Shown: positions 11,301 through 22,989 of the stretch, in pieces
Layout of the letters: the number at the start of each line of letters is the position of its first letter
How positions within the stretch are numbered: position 1 is the stretch's first letter
NCBI GenBank assembly: GCA_037176845.1
Contig: JAYKXP010000120.1
Location: forward strand, 79,172 to 143,171
Length of the DNA stretch: 64,000 bases
Direction: 5' to 3'
DNA from: Paramarasmius palmivorus
Lineage: Eukaryota; Basidiomycota; Agaricomycetes; Agaricales; Marasmiaceae
The notes under the pieces: generated by a model
Seen by the model: only the letters and a program-made list of their open reading frames with translations
The model's database searches: none
Told to the model about the DNA's origin: nothing
Program-made: the position numbers and the translations under genes

Positions 11301-12305
11301 CAAAGTTGTTTGCTGGCGTGGACCTATTGGAGTATGAAAAGCTTGAAGAGGTCGTGATTCAGGAGCGACTATTCGCGCATCAAAACCAGAAAACAAGTCA
11401 AGCAAGCCATAGCTAGAGTAACCAAGAAATGCTTCAGCAAAATCATTCACATTAGGAGGTAAGGAAGAATCCCGAATTGTCACCGCGTTCAGTTCCTGAA
11501 GGTCAATGACTATTCGGATACCGTTCTTCTTCTGTACCGCAAACAAAGCAGATCAATAACTTGAAGTGGTGTGTTCGAAGCGTCCTTCTCGTTCTTGGTT
11601 GCGGATCTCTTCAATGACGAGTGGTTCGATGGCTAAGGGTAAACGAATCGGAGGTTTCTGCCAAGGAATATGTTCAATAGTAGGAATGCGGTAGTCGGGA
11701 AAATACTCTGGTAGGAAGATTCCTTTCTCGGAATAGTCGAAAGCAAAAGCCTTCTCTCGTTGAACCACAACATAGGCCAAAAGATCGATCTCGGTAGGTG
11801 ATAGTACGCCAGGTTCTATGCGTTTAAGCATAGCTTCAAGTCGGTCCAAAGTGACACGTTGGCCAAACTGAAGAGTGCGATAGGGTTGCGGATGAGTTGG
11901 TAAGGAAGTAGGAATAGCAGTAGGAATCTCGGTAAATTGTTGTGCAATCGGGTCAGGCATAAAGGTTGGTACGGGTCGAACTTTGCGGTGAACAGGCTTG
12001 TATTTGCGTTTGGGAAGTCCAGTAGGTGCAGTACCTGTGAGTGAAGTAAAATCAGTGCGTTGAAGAGCTCGGTCAACCCATGGTGAAGATGGAATAGTAA
12101 AGGGATTAGCCCCTGAGGCAGAAATATATGAATAAATAAGCGAATCAAATGATTCAGGAGGGTATACGGAAGATAGTAAATTGAAATCAGAGAACTCATC
12201 GTTGCCCATCATGGCTTCTAAAGATCTTCCTACAGTTGCTGAAGCCGATTGGAAGACCATATTGTTCGACTTCACACCTAAAAATCCTCCTCTTCCTCGA
12301 AACAA
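8397..12305 (-). pseudogene. pol: Gyp-1 pol: reverse transcriptase, RNase H, integrase
   Basis: One minus-strand frame with three in-frame TGA codons (about 11553, 9747, 8865), each where Arg is expected, so the copy is probably inactive. RT: LFAVQKKNGIRIVIDLQELN, then a catalytic FIDD (about 11205-11220) in place of the usual YxDD. RNase H: ILGVDSSWMGAGWTLS and the NYGQPKTEVYG block. Integrase: an H-H-C-C zinc motif (HNEVGHKGRDAVY ... CIECQK), then the DDE triad in FHLDCIHMP, TIDGGSEF and YHPEGNAPIERGHQ. A C-terminal GPY/F-like stretch (GKWTYAGPYIIHE) follows, with no chromodomain. The frame overlaps the protease frame by 28 nt, suggesting -1 frameshifting. Confidence 0.85.
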
Positions 12306-14579
12306 GTTTCAGAGTTATTATTGAAGGTTGGATGAATCGAAGTTGTGTTGCGTTCATTTCCCGGGTCAGCAATAGTGATTCCAAGAGTGGGTTCTTCACG
12401 TCGATCGCCAGTTTGCCAAAGGACCAAAAACACTCGTCCAGAACGGTGATAGTCGATGCGAGCTGCATACCACTGGAAGAAAGGTTGACCTAGAATGATG
12501 TCAGGCTTGCCAATGCTGAACCTGGAAATAAAGACGTGAGCAGGAAAGTCATAACCGCCAATAGAAATGGGAACGTCGGAACATAAGCCTTTGAGACGCT
12601 CTGCCTCGCCATGAATCCCCTTCAAGGACCAATTCATGCCCTGGAAATCGATTGGACATTTAGTAATCTCAGCGAAATGCTCGCCCGCAATATTCAATTC
12701 TGAACCTGTATCACATATCGCTTTGATGCATTGACCATTGACCTCGATTTTAAGATAACCGCAAGTCATAGCCATATACTTCTTTGTTGGAATAGCCACT
12801 GCTTTGGCAGCGTAAAACACAAAGAAGCGTTCGAGCTCCTTCGGATCGGAATTTCCAACCTGAAGGCGCTCGGGAACAGTATAAGAAGAACACTCATCGA
12901 AGTTCATATAGTCCACTACGTCTCCTTTTGAATTAATCCACTTGGTATTGGAGTATTCGGCCGCTTTTGTCTCGTAAGTTCGTTTCGTGCGAGTAAGGTT
13001 GTTGAACGTCCGTTGAAGTGCTGGATTACCACTGAGAATTTGACGGAATGTGACGTTGAGTTGAGTATTGAGTACCTGTTCAGTAAGAGATTGAACGTCA
13101 GCCATGTCTTGAATATCAGAGGTAAAATGATACTGAGGGCCCGAAGGCTGTTTCTTGTCCTTTGATGAATCCTTCATTTCGACATCATCGTTACCCTTAG
13201 GTTTCTTCGAGGGAAGAGACTGCTTCCATCCATCTTCCCGATTAATTGGGTTCTGAGGTGGAGGAATATCAACTGGTTTCGGGGTTGACGATGATGGGAC
13301 AGAAGGAACAGTCTGAGGCGGTGTAACCTTGATATCAGGAACAGGATTGGGTTCCTTAGTCTTCTCCTTTCCAGTCGGACGCTTGTGAGGATCGAAACGA
13401 TTTGAGGTATCCTTTCCGGATCGCAAGGCAGGTTCGGCTTCGAAGTCCGAATGTTCGACAGGGTAAACGGCAAAAGCTTGCTCGCTTCCAACACCGTAAG
13501 ATCCCCAAGAAAATTCAGCACAGTTGGTTGATGTCATATGAGGTGGTGTATCGCGTTGACCACTAGTACCAGCTTTGAGACTCTTGATAGCTTGAGATAC
13601 TCCACCTTTAGCACCAGGTGCTACCCAAGGCAGCTCTGCACCGTTAGGCATAACATAGCGACGACAACCATTATCATCAATCTTTGACTTGATATCACCA
13701 GATTCCAAGAGTTTAGTCGTCTCAGGGCATTTAGCAACACCAAGAGGATGGTCCAAGTCGACACCTGATGTCTTACCACACATCATGCATCGTCCATTGT
13801 TCGTTCGAGCGATAGGCTGAGTTGAAGAGGACCTAGGAGGCATGGTTATGTTTGAATTACCACCAGAAGCAAGCCCGAGCAAAGTTTGTTGAAGCTGAAG
13901 ATGATTGAGCTTGAGATCCTCCAAAGCCTTGGTGATAGCGTCAAGATCAGTGGTAGGACGAGCATGAGAAGGCGTCGAAACATTAGATCCACCAGAAGAT
14001 GGCTGCGCAGTAGTAGGTCCCGAAGAAATGACCGGAGACTGCTCGCAGACTTCTCCAAAGATACGGTTACCTTTATCGTCAAACTTTGTACCTGTAATCT
14101 CTGCAAGAGGAGGAGCTTTGTAGAAGGGACTCTGTGGGTTGAATCGTCACCTAAGAATAGCATAGGATGTCTCGATAGTCGGAGGGTTGTCCACAGTTTG
14201 ATTAGGTTCAGGTAGTCGTTCGATAAACCACTGTTGGTAAGCATAAGGTATACCTTGTTGGAACTTGACTTGAGCAATCTTCTCAGTGATATCATTGTTC
14301 TTGAGCAACGGCCCTGCAATGGCATGGAAATCAGTGAAATATCTGGCAACGTCAGCTTTGGAATGGAAGGAACACTTAGCAGCATTCTTGGCACAAAACT
14401 CGTCTAGTGTACGAGCTGTTACACGTTTCTTGATATCAGTATGACCATAGCTGTTAATCAAGACTTCAGTAGCCTTGGCCCAAGTCCTATCCGTCTTGTC
14501 TGAGTCGAAAGCAGGCAAAAAGCAAATCTTCTCCTTGACGCAATCCCAGCCTTGTGTCTCAGCCGGATACATCAAACAT
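12278..14579 (-). pseudogene. gag-pro: Gyp-1 gag C-terminal part, zinc knuckle and protease
   Basis: The frame continues gag from the KDZ-1 junction at 14579 (LMYPAETQGWDC...). It is broken by a TGA at 14147-14149 (Arg expected) and then runs to TAG at 12278. A CxxC...C cluster (CMMCGKTSGVDLDHPLGVAKC, by-eye boundaries about residues 40-60 of the second frame) may be the nucleic-acid-binding knuckle, in a non-canonical spacing. The aspartic protease has AICDTGSELNIAG (catalytic D-T-G) and the later ILGQPFF. The N-terminal gag exon lies at 31361-31117, on the far side of KDZ-1. Confidence 0.8.
14578..14579. repeat. Left AT target-site duplication of KDZ-1
   Basis: AT at 14578-14579 matches AT at 31115-31116. 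Taking out 14580-31114 plus one AT rejoins gag in frame (…ATC AGT CAA TGT TTG ATG TAT…). Confidence 0.7.
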
Positions 14580-14617
14580 GGTAATTACCAATGTTGAGTT
14601 ATGCATCACAGCTGGTA
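14580..14617 (+). repeat. KDZ-1 left terminal inverted repeat
   Basis: Begins with the palindrome GGTAATTACC and aligns imperfectly over about 38 bp with the reverse complement of 31076-31114. Further TACCA/TGGTA motifs follow at about 14613, 14651, 14668 and 14681. Confidence 0.7.
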
Positions 14618-15016
14618 ACTGCCAAACTCACAATCCCCTGCCACTTGGGCTACCAGCCAGCCGTACTGTTACCAATTTCCTTACCAATGGCACCTGAAAC
14701 CTTGCCGGAGCAGCCCACCACGCCGGACTTGAAACCGGAAATGACGTGAAGGCTACTCTTCAGACAAAAATTCCAAATGACACTGATGGGGATTGAACAA
14801 TAGACCTTTGACAGGCAAGTCACCTTGCATATCATGGCGTAACCACTAATCCAGAGAACCGTTATTATAATGATGATTTGCACTAACCATATACCCATTT
14901 TTCATCACCCTATTCAGATCCACGTCTTATCAAATCATTATCATTATCATGCTGACCATTATCTATCTACATCAGTGCTCCGTGCTAAGATAAGATGGTC
15001 TTGAGCGCTTACAGAC

Positions 15017-18000
15017 CTACTCCTCGTCTTCCTCTTCCTCTTCCTCTTCTCTTTCTGGTGAAACGTTGTGGACGAGATCATGATCCTCTACCTCCAGCCC
15101 TATCTTCTCATCGTCATCGTCATTGGCCTCTTCCTCTAGTGGCTTTTTCCAAAGTTCCATGAAAGTGCTTCTCAGCCGAAGCTGTAGGGATTGCATGAGC
15201 GAAGCATAAGCTTCCATGCCTTCCCCTAGGGCACTCTTCGGAATCTCCTTCCCATGCATGTCCCACTTCATCCTCCAGGATCCCCAATCATTTGCCCTGT
15301 ATTGAAGAAAGGCGAGCATACGTCTCATCTCCTCTTTCACCAACATCACTTCCTCTTCAGCCCTCTTAACCCTGGCACGGCTCTTGCACCACTCTGCACG
15401 AAGGATCTGGTTGTCTTCTTCGCCTCCATCTCCTGTGTCGATCCTGCCACCAGCGGTCCAAATCCAAGACTGCTCTTTCCTTGTCTCTCCTGTACCATGA
15501 ACGGTGCGATGGGAATATGCCATGTGATCCAGTGGAATGAGATCGATACCTCCTTCTGTCTGATGCACCACACCCTGCTCTTCCTGCTCTACACCGCGCC
15601 TTCCAGGTCCTGTCCTCACCACTGCAGGGTCCTTGTAACTTCTGACATCCTGATCCTCCAACACCCGGAGCGTGTTCTCCCAAGGACCCTCTCCCACTAG
15701 CGTAAGATAAGACTTCCTTGCCTGCCTATATCGCCGAGCAAACCTGCGTGCTTTGGCGTATACCCTGTTGATGACCGCTCGAGAGCGTCCTGACTCCCTT
15801 TGACCCCGCACATTGTTGTTCTTGAATTGCATCATGCGAGCCTTGATACGAAGAGTGTGGCAAATGGCGTTTAGGGAATCATAGCAGCGTGCTTCCTGTA
15901 GTTTAGCCTCCACTGCAGCAAGCCCGCTGGCACAGACAACGTCTCTCTTGCTCTTCTCAATGTTGGATGGCAGCCATACTTGTACATCCTCGGATTGTAC
16001 AGCATCTTCTTCAACGGCATTGGTATCAGCAACATGCTGAAGGAGGCCCGGCATGTAAACAGCTTGAAGTGATTTGAGGTCTTGCAATCGACGTTGTAAA
16101 GCGTTCCTCTGCTCCAGCACCTTCTTATGCTGGTTTTCGGTGGGGTCCTTCCTTGATTGTTCCACTGCCTCTGACAGTTTCAACCTAGGTAACATTAAGC
16201 GTCCTTCTTCAAGTCCATGCTGAACACTTACTGAGCATCTTGAATCTCCAGCACCAGACTGATAAACCCTGAGGGAGTAATTTCATGGTAGGCCAAACCC
16301 CCAGACTGTCGTCTCTGCTCCTCTCTTTCCTCCAGCTCCTTCAATGCCGCACGAGTGCTGATATCTAGATTCTCGTCAAGTTAGTCAGGACATTGGAAAC
16401 TCAACCGTAACCTACTCACTGGCCTCCGGGATGGAATATGGGTTAACAACCTTTTTCTTGGGATAATCTGCCTCTTCCCACTCCACACACAGAGACTCCC
16501 ATTCTGCTACCAGCTTACTAGGGAGATTCTCGGTAAGCCCCTGGTGCCCTTCAGCTTGAAGATTACGGTCTTTCACTGCCTCTCTATACCCTTTTCTCAG
16601 GGAATCACCTGAACGATGTCATCAGAACCAAGATTACGGTGATAATCAGATCACCTACCCATTCCGATATACTTCTCCTCGTTCCAGAAGGCGAAATGCG
16701 CTTCCAGGTAGTCTTCACGTGCTCCTGGGCCCATAGTCCTGGTCGAGTTTCCGAGAACGTTGTGTGGGCCCCATACACGCTCGCAGGATTCCCCGTCGAC
16801 CTGAGCTGCTCCTGGAATTAGATTGAGGTTGAACTGCTCGTGATCTTTCTCCTTGTGCCCAGGGAGATGCAGTTTGCCAATGGCCGGAAATAGCTTGGCA
16901 GAAGGCGGTAGCACTAGATGGGAAGGCCACTTGTGCGAACAAGTGGCAAGGTTCTTAAACCATTGGCACGCAATATCGTACACAAAGAGGATAGCCAGCA
17001 GCAAGAACCAGCCTGGCTGGCTCGTCACCGCTGCCGCCACGATATAGTCCATGTTGGAATATCTATTGCCCACAATGTCAGCACTGTTCTAGATCGTCTC
17101 AAAGGTATACTCACCTTTCTCCCTTCTTGAGATTCCCAACTTTCACAAACATGTCGCTTCGACCGCAAACGACTCCCCCAACTCCTGTGTACCTCAATCC
17201 CTTCGAAAATTTCGTATTTTGCTTAGCTATAGCCGCAAAGGAGACACAGTTACTCATCTAAAGCCGTGGTTAGTGTACGCCACCACCTCACTTCATCATG
17301 TAGCCTCACCTCATCCTCCCCGCCTCTATCGTCCGTCCATTTCTCGTACTCTTCTCGCTTGACAAAATATCCCAGGCCAGACGTCAGGGAAGGGTCGTTC
17401 TTGTGTGAAGAGACCAGTTGCTCTTTGAGCCTGAAGTTTGCATTGATGCATAACACAGCACGATAAAGAAAACTACATCAAGATTAACACAGTAGCGGTA
17501 CACGGAGAGCGATGTATACGTACCCCTTTCCTTTCTCAGAAGCCTCCGCCTCCCAATCCAATGGTAGGTTGATACCAGGGTGAGGACAGCTAGGACAGGC
17601 TAACGCGAGAGCGCCTTCCTTCAATCCATCAAACCCATCCGGATGGTGTCCACCACCTGCCCGGAGCACGCTCCCCAAATGTCGCCACTGCTGTATCATG
17701 GCCATCAAAGGCAGATACCTCGAATTAGGAACCTTCTCCTTGAGCCCTTTGTTATCGGACAAGCGCTCTATGGCTCGGTAGAAGTCGTAAGTGGAAGCCT
17801 TTGTCGTGTAACCCATGACCTCCAGGGACTCCAGGTATTGGAAAGTTGCCACAGTCTTGATTCTCCCATCCATGATGGTGGCAGGGTATAGTCCTCGTCT
17901 AAGCAGTTGGATGTAGTGGGGAGTTAAACCATTGACTGCCTTCTTTGGACATCCGCAGAATCGCATGTTCACTTCGTGGATGCCGTTTGTATGGAGCACA

Positions 18001-18794
18001 CGAAAAAGGGTATGACAATGGGTGGGAACGTCACAGTCCCCGCCATTGTGGTTCAGTTGGATTATCAGACCCAAAGCCTTGAGAGTTGTACGTTCGAAGT
18101 ACTGGCCAGTCCAGCGCTAATCAAAACGTCAGCAGAAATCATGACGAGAGTAACACTCCACACATCTCGATACGATGCAATGGATTGTTACGATGTCTCC
18201 TGACACAACACAATCGGCACACCAAATCCACTGCAAAGCAATCTTGACAGCGGTACTTCGGTTTGGCCTGTTCCTCGTCGCCGTGAATAGCTGTCACTCC
18301 TCGAGTAGCGCAGTCGGTGCAAATAGGTTGTTGTCTGTAGTCGCCGCGACCCTTGGCTCTCAGGAGTTCTTGCAGAAACACGGACCGATGTTTCTCCTTC
18401 CACTCTTTGGTCGGGCGCTGGAGGTTATCTTCATTAGTATGACGATGAAACAGAGAACCTCATAACTCACCGGTCGTTTTTTCCTTTTTTTTTTCCTGGC
18501 TATCTCCTCGTTGGGATTGTCATAAACTGCGTCGAAAACATGACCATCCACCATGGCATTGTACCACTTCTGGTCACTATCCATACCAAAGCTAGTGGAA
18601 TCTTCTGGATTCCACTCCGTTTGTTGGTTCCATTGCGTTCGGCCCTTCCCTGGTGAGCGATTTAGTGTGAGAGGTCGGTTCCTTGCACGAGTGGTCTCTG
18701 TTCTGGAATTGAGGACGTCGTAGTCATGAACATCAGGAATACGGACATGTTGGGAACCAGAAGTACGCGCACGTTTCGCAGGACGCTTGGACAT
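15017..18794 (-). CDS. KDZ-type transposase with CxC2-like cysteine cluster
   Basis: A multi-exon minus-strand gene reads from MSKRPAKRARTSG (18794) to an acidic tail ending at 15017. In order: a basic N-terminus (18794-18471); after a short intron (GTGAGT...CCAG), a cysteine cluster with CTDC, YRCQDCF and CRLCCVRRH.NPLHRIE (about 18400-18180); GLIIQLNHNGGDC and FCGCPKKAVNG (18074-17520); the core with LFVYDIACQWFKNL and DGESCERVWGPHN, then FAFWNEEKYIG (17073-16651); and a long coiled-coil C-terminus (16195-15017). These are the marks of KDZ (Kyakuja-Dileera-Zisupton) transposases. I found no premature stop once introns of about 50 nt are removed. A divergent promoter of about 100 bp separates it from the gene at 18899. 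It presumably mobilises KDZ-1. Confidence 0.85.
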
Positions 18795-18898
18795 TGAGGA
18801 AGAAGCACCATCACAGTAGTCACGTCACGTCACATAACGTCTTGCTCAGACGCACTACACTTAACTATCAACCACCACCATCCCCGGGTTCAAAGGAC

Positions 18899-19773
18899 AT
18901 GAGAACAAGTTGTAAGTGTACCTACTCACTCTGCCTACCAAATCTCAACTGGTTAATATTTGTAGCCAAGCATCACGCCGACTCTGAAGATTCAGATCGA
19001 ACAACCCAAGAGGCGAAGAAACCCAAGCTCATTAACCAGTCCATGGTCCATTCCGAACGTACGCCTTCTCCAGGTCAGAATGAGGGGAGGCGAGCTTCAT
19101 GGGGATCGCGTGGCACGGAATCGCAGCAAAACCGGGACGGTGATGAACAGTTGCAATCTCTGGAAGGTATGTTTTACTAGCTCAATTCTGAATAGCGATT
19201 GATTCGTATCTCGTATTTTCTCATTAGATGCTCAAGAGTCGGACGTCGATAGCACAGTAGAATCAGACGATCTTTGAACCGATTACCAGTGGCTCTGTGA
19301 CTATGTCGCTGACGAGTGGCTGCTGGACGACTTGTTCGACGCAGCGCCCGCCTATCTCCTTGACGCCAAGTGGCTTCTCACCCTGCCGCCTTTGAAGCTT
19401 CTTCGTTGCGTCCAGGCCTTCGTCAAAAATTACGTCAACCCTATTGGGCGATATATCCTGCAGGAACTCCGTCTCTGGGATGAGGCCTCTCACGACCACT
19501 TCGTGGTGAGCGCCGACTGTAGCCCACTGCCACCAGATCAGCAGATTCTTCATCTTGCCGCCATGGAATACTGCCATTTCAACGACGTTGTCTACTGGGG
19601 AGACATACCTGATCATCCGATGTTAATTTGATACCTCGTTGTCAAGAAAAGAGAGCATCTCCTTCCAAAAGTGCAGCGGTTAGTCTTTTACGTCTTGTAT
19701 GACCTCATTTCATACTAACATATTCTTCAGTCGTCGCGCTTTGCGTGCACTGCGTAGGTGCCACTCCTTCTGA
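18899..19773 (+). pseudogene. KDZ-1 cargo gene of unknown function, two in-frame TGA codons
   Basis: Starts at ATG 18899 (MRTS), with introns at about 18912-18971 and 19167-19227, and encodes an acidic, Ser-rich N-terminus ending VDSTVESDDL. A TGA at 19275-19277 is followed in the same frame by a well-behaved stretch (DYQWLCDYVADEW ... HFNDVVYWGDIPDH). A second TGA at 19629-19631 again continues in frame, through one more intron (19680-19731), to a basic end at 19773. Either the gene stops at 19277 as a roughly 95-aa protein, or two CGA codons have mutated to TGA. I favour the latter. No domain recognised. Confidence 0.5.
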
Positions 19774-20012
19774 GTGTCAGATGTACCAGCTTCTTATGTT
19801 CCTTGTGGTATCTTTTGCTTTATCTACTGCTCGTGTACAACATACCATTTACTAGCACACTCATACCCACACCAGGGGTCTCAATGTAGACTTTTTCTTG
19901 GCATCGTTTTCATTTCATCTACAGTCTACTGTAACACACGTCCTCTCTAGCACCATTCCTGTCCCATGAACCACAATTCCAATGTTTTTTGACACACCAC
20001 CAACTTGCCCAC

Positions 20013-20590
20013 TCAAACCCATTCAGTGCACTCTTTGTTTCGCCTTCCACTAAGAAAACCATACGAAGCAATCGTCAACAGCCCCCTCTCATGCTCATCA
20101 AAGGGCACATCATCACCGTTCTCGTCCTGCCTACGCTGGGGAAGCTCGAATGGAGGCACGAAAACAGGTTCACCTCCATCCGTTTTACACCTTTTTCTGC
20201 GTTCACTGATCTTCTCCTTTGCTGGATGTGGGTGTTGAGAAACAGACGAGGTCCTTCGGCGTTCCTTCTTCGAGCGAATGACGCGTGCTAAGGACATTTC
20301 AGACACCAAACGCCAGAGCAAGTGAAAAGGCCTCACTAGTTTGTGGTGGAGTCAGCAGCCGGCCATGAGCACCTGGCTCCTTGACACTTGGTGGTTTCGA
20401 TGGTGTTTGCAAATATTCCTGCGAGCAAAATTAAGGCTTCCATAGAAATGTGGATTGCATGGGTACATACCAGGCGTTGCGGAGCATCTATGGCTCCTTC
20501 TTTGAGTGGTATTTTTTGTTGGACACCCAGACTTGGAGTGAAGGGAGTGGGTGGGGCTTGCATGGATGTCTCGGTGATGGTAGTTACCAT
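20013..20590 (-). CDS. Small basic protein of unknown function (KDZ-1 cargo)
   Basis: Three exons can be joined: MVTTITETSMQAPPT... to QRL, an intron (GTATGT...CGCAG), EYLQTPSKPPSVKEPG... to a codon split at CTAGTGAGG, a 49-nt intron ending CCTTAG, then RVIRSKKERRRTSS... to the stop at 20013. The middle is rich in K and R (RSKKERRR, SERRKR) and suggests a nuclear or nucleic-acid-binding protein; the tail is acidic then aromatic. The KDZ-1 terminus sequence TGGTAATTACC recurs at 20597-20607, just upstream of the start. No known family. Confidence 0.5.
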
Positions 20591-20596
20591 CGATAT

Positions 20597-20607
20597 TGGT
20601 AATTACC
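20597..20607. promoter_or_regulatory. Internal copy of the KDZ-1 terminal 11-mer
   Basis: TGGTAATTACC here is identical to the left terminus (14579-14589) and lies within about 10 bp of the start of the gene at 20590. A near-palindrome GATGGTAGTTACCATC is adjacent (about 20576-20591). This could let transposase bind and affect transcription, or be chance. Confidence 0.4.
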
Positions 20608-20728
20608 TTAACTCACCACCTTTCGTCGGAACGAGGTAAAATTCTTATCATTGCAAAGGGCCGACCAAACACTGCAACTCTGGTTGAACGATTGATTAGT
20701 AGATCAAGACTAATATTAAACATAGTGG

Positions 20729-22406
20729 TTACAAAGTCTGCATGAGTTTGTCCATAGTACTGTATAGAGCTAAACGTGCAAGGTGAGCAGTAGACTTGCC
20801 CGCCATCATCTCCGCAAATGTCGTCGGATCTTCTTGTTCCATCTCCTTCTCTGTCTGGCAGCCGTTTTCAACCCAACGGAATATGGGACCGGCAGAGTAC
20901 TGGGTGAACGATACTCTTTTGTCTCCTATCAGGGATTAAGTCTCGTATGAAACAAAGATAAGAGAAAGACAGACCTGATGCAACTGGAATATTAGAGTGG
21001 GTGATTACTGCAGAGGGTAAGGCAATGGTAGCTGCGTGTGGAAAATCTATCACCAACTCCAGCTCCCACAAGACCATCTGTCCACCCCGGGTGGCATCAA
21101 AATCACCCAGAGCGGTGACAAAGCACCAACCATAAGCCCAGTTGAAGAAGTCGCGATGTTTGTAGGTCCATACGTTGCCGCCGAAGTTGAAAGTCGCGGC
21201 TGTGAACACACTATCAGGGAAGTTGCGTGGTAGCGTGGGGTTGTTCTGGTACATGGTTGTGGATGTTTCTTCGTATCGCCGATACAACCTAGGGGCCCAC
21301 AATGCAAACGCTGCTACAGAAGGACGTTAGCCTCCCATCAACCAAGACACAATCACACGAACCATTATGGTAACTTGCCATACGCCGAACTCCTTCATGA
21401 TTGAGCAGACGCTGTAACGCAGGGCCCATAGCCCCATTCCGCAGTGCAACTGGTCTGGAGCTACCCATACCCATAGCACACCCTACGTTATAGGCAGGAA
21501 AGGCCCCCCGCCTACTAGCTGTTGTAGCTTGCACGCCGAAAGGAGCCGTACCGCCCTCTGCCATGATGGCGCCAAAGGCTGAGTCCAAAGCCGCCTGGTA
21601 ACTACCGCCTGAAGGCCATCCACAAAGTACGGCAATGACTCGACCGTCTCGGTCGACGATGGGACGAGGAGTGCTACCATCAGAGTTAACTCCAGAAGAA
21701 CTAAGTAATAAGACCACCACTTACCATCCATCCCAAGCAATGCGTTGGAAACCTGCATTTAACATCCTTCTCAGTGAAGGAGGTCGTTGATCGGAGACAC
21801 TTGGTCCCCTCTTCCTGGTATGAGCGCCCTTTGCACTGTCCATTTGCGTCGCGGAAAACGCCACGGGAACTGTTTCAGCATGGTTGAAAACGTAGCCAAG
21901 GCTGTGTCGAGACATGCGGAAGCGCCGTTTGGGTCCCAGCGAAACCTTGACCAATCGCCTTTTCTCTCGATGCTTGGAATTCTTCTTGCTCTGCGGTCCA
22001 TGGTGACGCCGACGGACGACCGGTATCTCAACGCAGTCCAAACGCAAGCGTTTCTTGGGCTCCACAGGGTCTGGCAAGGAAGAAAAAGGTGTCAGCTGGA
22101 AGGCAAGTCACTTGAACAAGGTATGCATCTCACCTGGTACTTCTTCTTCATCCTCCCAGTCCGAAAGATCGGTCAGGTCTCCACCGAATAGTTCCAACCA
22201 AAGATCGGCGTCAATGGAATTAGGGCCCAGATCTTGCTCTAAGGTGATAGGAGGCTGAGACTCTTCTGCACCGCTCAGATGGTTGACGAGGTTGAACGAA
22301 AGGGATGCGAGGACAGGAAGAGGTGTAAGGGAAGGAGGCGTCTATGAAATGGGTGAGACACGTAAGGTAAGAAAAACGGGTCCCTCACCTGGGCTGGGGA
22401 GGTCAT
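20729..22406 (-). CDS. TET/JBP-type 2-oxoglutarate/Fe(II) dioxygenase (fungal, KDZ-associated)
   Basis: Six exons (22406-22389, 22341-22134, 22070-21725, 21673-21363, 21310-20975, 20925-20729) join to exactly 472 codons (471 aa). The N-terminus is acidic then basic (KKNSKHREKRR). The C-terminal catalytic half has the iron-binding HxD in TYKHRDFFNWAYGW (about H346/D348). GGQMVLWELELVIDFPH and TIALPSAVITHSN follow, with a distal His at about 399, then DKRVSFTQYSAG, whose Arg (about 410) would bind 2-oxoglutarate. This layout matches the fungal TET/JBP family, whose members oxidise 5-methylcytosine or thymine in DNA. All key residues are present and there is no premature stop, so it may be active. 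The activity itself is inferred from family. Confidence 0.85.
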
Positions 22407-22725
22407 ATCCGCGTTACGGTGTTGTTTACGGTGCGTCCGTGGGTTCCTAAAGGGTGTGTGTCAGTTCCTTGGGTTAGAAACCGCTGTAAGCCAACCGATG
22501 CACCGCCCGGCGAGCTCTGATGGGCTTCCTGGGTTGGGAGCTTCCTGGGGAGCTTTAGTGCAGCGCCGCTTCGTAGCACGCCTTGGGGTAGGCATGCTTA
22601 ACCCGAAGCCTGCGTTGTAGTGGGGTTTGGCCACTGGGTTCCCGGGGCTGGAAACCTAGAAGACACGGAAAAGGCTTGGAATGGGTGCGCTCACCTTCGA
22701 GGTTAGAGGGACCGATGCTACTCTG
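22407..22725. other. GC-rich intergenic segment upstream of the TET/JBP gene
   Basis: Markedly more GC-rich than its neighbours, with a possible spliced leader on the minus strand (GTGAGC donor at about 22693). It probably holds the promoter and 5' UTR of the TET/JBP gene. I see no coding frame. Confidence 0.4.
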
Positions 22726-22935
22726 CTACAATCTACAGCCCTTCCCTTTTATCCTCCACAAGTCGGTCGCCGATTGAGCCTTGTGATACTGAACCTCTGA
22801 CATCCTCCGCATTTCAGCTGCCACGGAACTCAAGACGATCATAGGAAAAATGATGCTTTGCAAATGGATAATCAGATGGTTAGCAACTAGCCAGTTTCCA
22901 GACTCACCTACACTCCTAAGTAATGTCGTTGCCAT
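22726..22935 (-). CDS. Short uncharacterised ORF (KDZ-1 cargo, doubtful)
   Basis: A 69-codon frame starts MATTLLRSVGESG and ends in a basic helix-like segment (AAEMRRMSEVQYHKAQ). A possible intron (GTGAGT...CAAAG) inside would break the frame. It may be the last exon of a gene or a 5' leader of its neighbour. No family recognised. Confidence 0.25.
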   Translation of the reverse strand: MATTLLRSVGESGNWLVANHLIIHLQSIIFPMIVLSSVAAEMRRMSEVQYHKAQSATDLWRIKGKGCRL

Positions 22936-22989
22936 ACAGAAAGTCTCCTAAAAGTCAAAGCTGAGCAGCGTCAGTGCATCATGGGGGTG

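Noticed and set aside
8865..11555. TGA decoded as arginine or another amino acid (altered code)
   Set aside because: TGA also ends intact-looking frames (e.g. the third ORF at 7297), and the pattern is explained by CGA-to-TGA transitions in repeats.
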